Under the pieces are notes generated by a model that saw nothing but the letters and a program-made list of their open reading frames with translations, searched no databases and had not been told where the DNA came from. From CAZWDO01 sp964632485 [NCBI: uncultured bacterium] (lineage in GTDB: Bacteria > JAGOEH01): a DNA stretch of 27,625 nucleotides. The position numbers and the translations under genes were made by a program. Each line of letters begins with the position of its first letter. Positions within the stretch are counted from its first letter, which is position 1. This document shows, in pieces, positions 19,309-25,672 of this stretch. The stretch lies in NCBI GenBank assembly GCA_964632485.1, contig CAZWDO010000002.1, forward strand, positions 292,398 through 320,022, in the 5' to 3' direction.

Positions 19309-20700
19309 ATGAAATTAGTCCCATTTTTAAGTGATTCCCGTTGGGGATTTGCAGGTATTGACGGGAGTATTGTTATTGATTGCCAATATAATGAAGTTTG
19401 GCCATTTAATGAGGGACGCGCCAGGCTCAGGCAGGATAACCGGTTTGGTTTCATTGATGAGCAGGGACACGTCGTCATCGAGCCCAAATGGGATATTGCC
19501 GATGATTTCAAAGAAGGCCTGGCACGGGTCGTTAAAAACGAACGGTGGGGACTTATCGATCCGGAGGGCCGCGTAATGTTGGTATGTGAATTTGTTTCCA
19601 TCTCAGATTTTGAAAATGGGATTGCCATACTTTATGACGGTAAGTTGTTCGGTTTTTATAATTGCGAGGGTGAATTAATTATTCCCTTGATTTATGAAGA
19701 AGTCAGCGTATTCTATGATGATATCGCTCTGGTGTCAAAAAATGGTAAATGGGGCGCCATCAATCGAAAGGGAGTGGAATTGATTCCATGTCAATTCACT
19801 GAGCTTTTTCCGCCCTGCGAAGGCCTGCTGCGATTTTGTCAAACCATTCAATCCGAAGAATCGACCCATGAACCGGAGGTAATGCAAATAGAAGATTTCT
19901 ATGGATTTTATTCCACCGATGGAATATGTAAAATAACTGCCGGTTTTACCGATGCCGCAGATTTTTCGGGGGGACTGGCGCGCGCGCAGTGGACGGAAAT
20001 TGTTGGAAATAAAAAAATCACTAAAAATGGCTATATTAATAAAGAAGGGCTTAAGGTACTGGAACTTGACTATCTGGAACTCAGCGATTTTTCTGACCGG
20101 ATGGCCGCTATATCCAGCCTGGACAATGATGATCGTTTAAGATGGGGATTTATCAACACTTCCGGCACGGAAGCTGTTCCCTGCATTTTTGATTGGGTGT
20201 ACCCATTTTCATTGGGACGGGCGATCGTCATTGATAATGGCTGCTATGGCGTGATTAATACACGAAACGAATGGATCATCCAAGCGAACTATCAAAAGAT
20301 GATACACTTGCCTTCAGGTTTTTTTGCGGCTTTCGACGGCACTCTTTGGCATTTTATCTCACTTCAGGGCAGAGTACTCACTGATAATGGCTTTGAATCG
20401 TTTGACGATTTTAATAATGGCTATGCTCCAATTTGCCGACAGGGTCTTTGGGGTCTGATCGAGATTCATGGGCAACTGGTAATTCCCTGCATGTACGAAG
20501 AAATCCAACCATTTTCTGAGGGAGTAGCCGGCGCAAAACTGAATGGGAAATGGGGGTATATTAATGAAAAAAATAAATGGGTAATCCCACCGCAATTCGA
20601 CAATGTCGGGTTTTTTCAGGATAATATTGCCAGGGTGATGCGACAAGATCACTGGGTCTATATCCATATCAACGGGGTTTCATATTTCAGGGATGATTAG
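19309..20700 (+). CDS. WG-repeat protein, 13 repeats
   Basis: This 463-residue protein is built almost wholly of WG repeats (pattern xxWGfIdxxGxxxIpxxYdxxxxFxxGxAxvxxxgk), about 13 copies of 30-40 residues; good examples are NRFGFIDEQG, ERWGLIDPEG, GKWGAINRKG, LRWGFINTSG, GLWGLIEIHG and GKWGYINEKN. Such repeats form elongated beta-rich surfaces used for protein binding; no enzymatic motif is seen. There is no signal peptide, so it is probably cytoplasmic or exported by a route not visible here. I chose ATG 19309; an in-frame TTG at 19297 is possible. Neither has a good ribosome binding site, so translation probably depends on coupling with the upstream gene, which ends 29 bases earlier. Confidence 0.88.
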   Translation: MKLVPFLSDSRWGFAGIDGSIVIDCQYNEVWPFNEGRARLRQDNRFGFIDEQGHVVIEPKWDIADDFKEGLARVVKNERWGLIDPEGRVMLVCEFVSISDFENGIAILYDGKLFGFYNCEGELIIPLIYEEVSVFYDDIALVSKNGKWGAINRKGVELIPCQFTELFPPCEGLLRFCQTIQSEESTHEPEVMQIEDFYGFYSTDGICKITAGFTDAADFSGGLARAQWTEIVGNKKITKNGYINKEGLKVLELDYLELSDFSDRMAAISSLDNDDRLRWGFINTSGTEAVPCIFDWVYPFSLGRAIVIDNGCYGVINTRNEWIIQANYQKMIHLPSGFFAAFDGTLWHFISLQGRVLTDNGFESFDDFNNGYAPICRQGLWGLIEIHGQLVIPCMYEEIQPFSEGVAGAKLNGKWGYINEKNKWVIPPQFDNVGFFQDNIARVMRQDHWVYIHINGVSYFRDD

Positions 20701-20712
20701 TCGTATTTTTAC

Positions 20713-20741
20713 TTGACTTTTTTTTAAAAAATGATTATATA
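20713..20741 (+). promoter_or_regulatory. Promoter of the fabH-dacB-dtd-maf operon
   Basis: TTGACT (20713-20718), a 17-base spacer of a T-run then an A-run, and TATATA (20736-20741). It lies just after the WG-gene stop. The predicted transcript has an unusually long leader, about 190 bases, before fabH. In that leader (about 20750-20926) I see only possible long-range pairing (GGAG near 20819 with CTCC near 20869) and no known riboswitch or terminator. Confidence 0.65.
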
Positions 20742-20939
20742 TACAAACTTAAATTCAGAATTGCTTCTATTTCCTGAACAAGTGAAATCGTTCGGTTCCG
20801 CGCATTGATTAAATGATCGGAGAGATAGCGACTGAAATGCGGTGTTGAATTTTGGCTGGCAGCGTAGCTCCAATTTTATGGACGTGATTAATTTCATGAA
20901 GATTTATATTTTAATTGCCCGATGAGAAGGAGGAATGAC

Positions 20940-21914
20940 ATGGTTCATGCGCGAATCATTGGTACCGGTGCTTATGTTCCTGAAGATATATTAACGAATC
21001 ATGATCTGGAACAAATTGTTGACACATCGGATCAGTGGATTACGGAACGTACAGGTATAAAGGTCAGACATCGAGTTAAAGATGAAACAACAAGTGATTT
21101 GGCTGCCAAAGCAGCTATCCGGGCTCTGGAGATGGCGCAACTGGATGCCAATGAACTTGATCTGATTATTGTGGCTACTATTACCCCGGATTATATATTT
21201 CCGTCTGTATCCTGTTTGATTAAAAGCAAGATTGGCGCCAAACGCGCCGCAGCCTTTGATTTGAGCGCCGGTTGTTCCGGTCTGGTTTATGGACTTTCAG
21301 TCGCTAAAAGTTTTATTATTAGCGGTCAATACCGTCATATTTTGGTCATTGGCGCCGAAGTATTGACCTCCATTGTTAATTGGGAAGACCGCAATACCTG
21401 CGTATTGTTTGGTGATGGCGCGGGAGCGGTCGTTGTTGGTCCTTCTGAAGAACCGGGTATTATTGATTATATTATCGCTGCCGATGATAAAGATGCGATG
21501 GAACTGTGCCTTCCTGCGGGGGGAGTTGCGCAGCCCATTACGTGTGAATTGATTGAAGAAAAGCAGAATAAGCTTTATATGAACGGCGCGGCGATCTTTA
21601 AATTGGGCGTCAAAGCCATGGCAACAGTTTCCCGGAATATTTTAAAGAAGAACCACATGACACCGGCAGATATCGATTGGCTGATTCCCCATCAAGCTAA
21701 TATCAGAATTATACAATCCGTGGGTGAATTATTAAAAATTGATCCGCAAAAAGTGATTATCAATGTTGAAAATTATGGGAATACATCCGCTGCATCTATC
21801 GGCCTTGCGCTGGATGAAGCAATTCGGGACGGACGTATTCAAAAAGGCCATCATGTGGTTTTGACTGCTTTTGGCGCCGGTCTCACCTGGGCTGGAATGT
21901 TGTTCCGCTATTAG
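20940..21914 (+). CDS. fabH: Beta-ketoacyl-ACP synthase III
   Basis: This 324-residue thiolase-fold enzyme starts type II fatty acid synthesis by condensing acetyl-CoA (or a branched primer) with malonyl-ACP. The full Cys-His-Asn triad is present: C112 in LSAGCSGLVYG, H251 in LIPHQANIRII and N281 in ENYGNTSAAS. FGDGAGAVVV and GRIQKGHHVVLTAFGAG-type motifs are also as expected. I chose ATG 20940 because AAGGAGG (20927-20933) precedes it; the in-frame ATG at 20922 would put that site inside the gene. It is the first gene of a compact operon; the next gene begins four bases after its TAG. Confidence 0.97.
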   Translation: MVHARIIGTGAYVPEDILTNHDLEQIVDTSDQWITERTGIKVRHRVKDETTSDLAAKAAIRALEMAQLDANELDLIIVATITPDYIFPSVSCLIKSKIGAKRAAAFDLSAGCSGLVYGLSVAKSFIISGQYRHILVIGAEVLTSIVNWEDRNTCVLFGDGAGAVVVGPSEEPGIIDYIIAADDKDAMELCLPAGGVAQPITCELIEEKQNKLYMNGAAIFKLGVKAMATVSRNILKKNHMTPADIDWLIPHQANIRIIQSVGELLKIDPQKVIINVENYGNTSAASIGLALDEAIRDGRIQKGHHVVLTAFGAGLTWAGMLFRY

Positions 21915-21918
21915 CAAC

Positions 21919-23307
21919 GTGCGTATCTACCGCGTCCTCTATTGGCTGTTCCTGTTCTCATTCGCGCTTCATGCGCAATTCCGCATATTTAATAAATCGG
22001 ATACATCCTCTATTGGCTATGTTGTTTATAATTTATCGCAGGATTCAATTGTAAGCTCTCTCCATGCCGATACGTTGTTTCCACCTGCTTCCATCTTGAA
22101 AATACTGAGCAGCGCGTGTTTGATTGAGAATTTTAATCTTTCAGTTTTTACCCCTACTCGCATCGGTTATGACGGTATCATCGTCAACGATACCTCATTC
22201 CTGGGGAATCTGATCATCGACGCGGGCGGCGATCCTCTGCTTGAATCCGGTTGGGTTCCCTCAAACCAGTTTCTATCAGAATTGATCCTTTTTTTTAAAA
22301 CAAAGCAAATTCGTACGATCCGTGGAAATCTGATTTTAAACTTAAACCATCTCCAGCCTACTCAACGAATGCCTTCGCTAACGGAGGATGATCAGCAATG
22401 GTGGTATGCGGCTCCCTATGGCGGATTCATGTTTCACATCAACTATTGCACCGCCACCTTGCAACGGTTGGCCGAGCAATGGATTTGCTCGGTGGAACCT
22501 CAAGCCGCAGATATAAAAATCCAAACAAAAATTAAAACGCTTCGTCATACGTCGGCTCAATTTCGAATTTTATGGAACGAACCAATTTCAGAATTAAACA
22601 TTATCGCCGCAATCCCTGAAGTGATTCAGACCTACCGGCTAAAAATCGCCGTTCCCGATCCCGACTCCTGGGCGCTAAAGGTCATTGATCAGTCTCTCCG
22701 GGATGCAGCTATCCATACACAGTTGTCTTATCAATTCAACCGCTCCAAGCCTTCCATTCCACCTGTTGATTATCATCTAATCCATCAAATCGATCTTTTA
22801 CCCCTTGATTCGATACTAATGTTCGCTAATCGCGAAAGTTCCAATCCCATTTTTGAACACCTTTTTTGTTATCTGTTAAACGATGTGGATCATGCAGATC
22901 AGTATTTAATGGAGTACTTCACAAAATACAGTAACAACCCCTTGAAAGGTTCTATTTACGATCATTCGGGTTTAGATGTGGCCAATTCTTTGTCACTGGC
23001 GGAATGGCTGGCATTTTTTAAGGGACTCTATCGTGAGAATCCTCAACTTTGGCGCCGAATGCAGGCAACCTTGCCCATCGGGTCGGAGATATTTCCCGGC
23101 GTAACGCAGGATAACGGAACTCGGGTTAAAACCGGGTTGTTGCCAAATGCTTGTGGGATGGCAATTATGGGTATGCATGAGGAAGATGAACTGGTTGCGT
23201 TGTTTTTCAATAAAAATTCAAATTTGGAAAATAGCCGGAAATTTTTCAGAATTATTTCTCAATGGGCGTATTCATTGTTCTATAAAAATGGTGAGGATGA
23301 AAAATGA
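21919..23307 (+). CDS. dacB: D-Ala-D-Ala carboxypeptidase/endopeptidase, PBP4 (DacB) type
   Basis: This serine penicillin-binding protein trims or cleaves peptidoglycan crosslinks in the periplasm. The three catalytic motifs of family S13 are present: SxxK as ASILK (S58, K61), the SxN-type motif as DHSGLDVAN (~348-356) and KTG (~404). FLGNLIIDAGGDPLL and the closing GMAIMG stretch also match DacB. I chose GTG 21919, five bases after the fabH stop, because it gives a compact signal peptide (MRIYRVLYWLFLFSFALHA) in 462 residues; a longer in-frame TTG start at 21871 would sit inside fabH. It overlaps dtd by four bases (ATGA). Confidence 0.88.
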   Translation: MRIYRVLYWLFLFSFALHAQFRIFNKSDTSSIGYVVYNLSQDSIVSSLHADTLFPPASILKILSSACLIENFNLSVFTPTRIGYDGIIVNDTSFLGNLIIDAGGDPLLESGWVPSNQFLSELILFFKTKQIRTIRGNLILNLNHLQPTQRMPSLTEDDQQWWYAAPYGGFMFHINYCTATLQRLAEQWICSVEPQAADIKIQTKIKTLRHTSAQFRILWNEPISELNIIAAIPEVIQTYRLKIAVPDPDSWALKVIDQSLRDAAIHTQLSYQFNRSKPSIPPVDYHLIHQIDLLPLDSILMFANRESSNPIFEHLFCYLLNDVDHADQYLMEYFTKYSNNPLKGSIYDHSGLDVANSLSLAEWLAFFKGLYRENPQLWRRMQATLPIGSEIFPGVTQDNGTRVKTGLLPNACGMAIMGMHEEDELVALFFNKNSNLENSRKFFRIISQWAYSLFYKNGEDEK

Positions 23308-23768
23308 AGCTTTTAATTCAACGGGTGAGTGAAGCGGCGGTATGGATTGATGATGCTGTCTATAGCCGCATCGACCGGGGAATTCTGGCATTGGTGGGAG
23401 TGCGTGATTCCGATCGGGAAGAGGATGCGTTATATTTAACTGATAAATTGATTCATCTGCGGATATTTCCGGATACCCAGGGTAAAATGAATTGTTCTCT
23501 GATTGATATTCATGGAGATTTGTTAATCGTCAGTCAATTTACATTATATGGTGATTGTAGAAGGGGCCGTCGGCCCTCATTTACGGATTCGGCAGCCCCT
23601 GAACCCGCCAAAGCGCTAATTGATTTTTTTATCGACCAATGCCGGGCAGCAAGTTCGGGCAAAGTTGAAACCGGAATTTTTGCCGCTGATATGAAAGTGC
23701 AATTAGTGAATGAGGGACCGGTAACATTTTGTCTTGAAAGCGAACGGCGAAAAGGACTCAATCAATGA
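23304..23768 (+). CDS. dtd: D-aminoacyl-tRNA deacylase
   Basis: This 154-residue homodimeric enzyme removes D-amino acids (and glycine from mischarged tRNA) to protect translation. Diagnostic motifs are the N-terminal LLIQRVSEAAV, SQFTLYGDCRRGRRPSF, and NEGPVTF, whose Gly-cis-Pro pair enforces chirality selection. Length is normal. The start overlaps the dacB stop as ATGA and the stop overlaps the maf start the same way, so three genes are translationally chained. Confidence 0.96.
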   Translation: MKLLIQRVSEAAVWIDDAVYSRIDRGILALVGVRDSDREEDALYLTDKLIHLRIFPDTQGKMNCSLIDIHGDLLIVSQFTLYGDCRRGRRPSFTDSAAPEPAKALIDFFIDQCRAASSGKVETGIFAADMKVQLVNEGPVTFCLESERRKGLNQ

Positions 23769-24361
23769 TGCCCCGATTCCATTTGGTTTTAGCCAGTCAA
23801 TCGCCCCGCCGTATTCAATTGCTTCGGCAAATCGGTTGGGATTTTGAAATAGTTCCATCGAACCTGGAAGAGAAGTGGGAACCCCATTGGCCTCCGATAG
23901 AAACTGCCCGACAATTAGCGGTTCAAAAAGCCCGGGATGTCGCTAATCATCAGCTTTCTCGGGATGTTTTAATTTTAGCGGCTGACACGATTGTAATTAT
24001 AGATAATAAAATCCTGGGCAAACCTTCTACCCCTGATGAAGCCTTTGCTTTTCTGAACCGTTTGAGCGGCCGCTCCCATCAGGTTGTCACTGGGGTATGT
24101 CTGATATCGCCTCTCCATCCCCAACCCATTGTAGAGGATGTTATGACCTGTGTTTGGTTTTCTCATTTGGAAAACCAGCTTATTGCTGAATATATTCGCG
24201 CGCATACCCCGTTTGATAAAGCTGGGGGGTATGGAATTCAGGATCGCGGGGCTCTCTTTATTGAACGAATCGACGGATGTTTTTTTAATGTAATGGGTTT
24301 GCCCTTGAATAGGGTATATCAAATGTTCAAGGATAACCAGCTTCTCCGACACCTGTCCTGA
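23765..24361 (+). CDS. maf: Maf-family nucleoside triphosphate pyrophosphatase
   Basis: This 198-residue house-cleaning enzyme hydrolyses non-canonical or pyrimidine nucleoside triphosphates (dTTP/UTP in the YhdE subgroup) to monophosphates. Visible motifs are LASQSPRR at the N-terminus, ILAADTIV with the catalytic aspartate, LGKPSTPDEA, LSGRSHQVVTGV, DKAGGYGIQD and NVMGLPL. The start could be ATG 23765 (overlapping dtd by ATGA) or the next ATG at 23768. It ends the tight fabH-dacB-dtd-maf group; 136 bases follow before the next gene, in which I see no clear terminator. Confidence 0.95.
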   Translation: MMPRFHLVLASQSPRRIQLLRQIGWDFEIVPSNLEEKWEPHWPPIETARQLAVQKARDVANHQLSRDVLILAADTIVIIDNKILGKPSTPDEAFAFLNRLSGRSHQVVTGVCLISPLHPQPIVEDVMTCVWFSHLENQLIAEYIRAHTPFDKAGGYGIQDRGALFIERIDGCFFNVMGLPLNRVYQMFKDNQLLRHLS

Positions 24362-24497
24362 TAAAGCCGTATGCCTTTTAGTCGTTTAGCATAACTTCAG
24401 ATGTGTCTGGAACTTCAATGACGATGGGTCTATGTTCTAAAACAATTATTCGTAAAAAATGGATAATAATTGAACACATTTTAAAAGGCGCCTTGAT

Positions 24498-25502
24498 ATG
24501 AACCAAAAATCCAAATCGGAAAATCTTGGACGAAGGATAGTTTTTTTAGTATTTTTCATCTATACGGCTACTTTAGCCGATACGATTCAGTTGCGTTGGA
24601 CCTTTCAACCGGATAAAACTGTTGATTTCACAGTAGGTGAGCGGGAAAGCGTTGTAACTCTTAAGCCGGGGCAAGGGATCAATTTCGATAAACTGATTGT
24701 AGATAGTAACACTACCGATTTTATTGTTGATTTAGTGACGGATTCTGTTGGCAAACGTTTTTATCTCAAAGCGCCTGACAATACCAAAAGCGCCTTTATC
24801 GACCTGGGAGAATACGAGGCTCATACAATACCCATGGCGCCGGAAAGCGGATACAGTCCCCAGCCGTTAGCGCTGCAAATCGGCCATACATACTGCCTGA
24901 TGACTGCCGATGGCTATCATTATGCCCGGCTTTTTGTGGTCAAACAGCAATTGGAAACCCCTCAAGCCGGTCAAATCGTCACCGCTGATCAATGGGTTCC
25001 CGTTAAACTTACCTATACAATCCCAGTACCCGAAGATAAATTGGAATTATATGAATTGCCCTATCTGGATGAAGAAATCATTGTCAATGGCGAGATCAAT
25101 CTGCAATCTTTGGAAGTCGTGGAGCAATTGACACACAAAAAAGAGCGGATAGATATGAGCCAAATCACTCAAATTGAGCATTATCCTCTGATCATGCGCG
25201 ATAGTTTCGTATGGTGGAACCGGGGGAAGGTCTTGAAATATCAGCGTATGAAACGACGCTTTTCGCGCGTGGACCAGGAAGAAAGTTTTGTTGACCTGCA
25301 TTTGGGAGACGGGCGGTTAGTGACTGCCTATCCCCCCGACAGCAGCGCAATTCTGTTTCGGAGCGGAGGCAGGATCGACTCTCTTTTTTTTATCGGTTTC
25401 TTCTGGATGGAAGAGATTGGCAAATCTAAATATCATCATCTTTGGCAAAGGACCTATCAGGAACGGAAAGAAAAGAAATTTATTCGCCGGATTGAACGTT
25501 AG
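24498..25502 (+). CDS. Unrecognised secreted protein, possibly truncated at a membrane anchor
   Basis: I do not recognise this 334-residue protein. It has a basic N-terminus and a hydrophobic segment ending TATLA, a likely signal peptide cut near residue 27. The mature part is rich in beta-prone stretches; no catalytic motif is visible. AAAAGG lies about 11 bases before ATG 24498. The C-terminus is strongly basic (ERKEKKFIRRIER), the usual sequence next to a membrane helix, and the frame continues after the TAG at 25500 with a helix-like hydrophobic stretch of 36 codons (25503-25613). It may therefore be a nonsense-interrupted or readthrough gene. It lies between maf and the barrel-SppA gene. 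Confidence 0.75.
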   Translation: MNQKSKSENLGRRIVFLVFFIYTATLADTIQLRWTFQPDKTVDFTVGERESVVTLKPGQGINFDKLIVDSNTTDFIVDLVTDSVGKRFYLKAPDNTKSAFIDLGEYEAHTIPMAPESGYSPQPLALQIGHTYCLMTADGYHYARLFVVKQQLETPQAGQIVTADQWVPVKLTYTIPVPEDKLELYELPYLDEEIIVNGEINLQSLEVVEQLTHKKERIDMSQITQIEHYPLIMRDSFVWWNRGKVLKYQRMKRRFSRVDQEESFVDLHLGDGRLVTAYPPDSSAILFRSGGRIDSLFFIGFFWMEEIGKSKYHHLWQRTYQERKEKKFIRRIER

Positions 25503-25613
25503 AAATGGCGCGCAACCCTGCTGGTGCTTAGAGGTCATGTATTAGCCGCCGCCGGTGGTTTAATCGGGATCATTCTCATGAGATACGTTTTAACGGAGAT
25601 ACTCTTTGAATAG
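25503..25613 (+). other. In-frame transmembrane-like extension after the amber stop
   Basis: Directly after TAG 25500-25502 the same frame stays open for 36 codons to TAG 25611-25613. It encodes KWRATLLVLRG, then a small-residue and hydrophobic run HVLAAAGGLIGIILMRYVL, and ends TEILFE. This looks like a C-terminal membrane helix. I see no ribosome binding site or ATG that would make it a separate gene. Confidence 0.5.
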
Positions 25614-25672
25614 ATTTAGAGTTTAGAACTGTTATCAGTTTACAAATAGTGATTTAGCCGAAAGGAGACAGA

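Noticed and set aside
25503-25613. Separate small membrane protein gene
   Set aside because: No ATG near the start and no ribosome binding site; the frame is continuous with the upstream gene, so an extension past a stop is the better reading.
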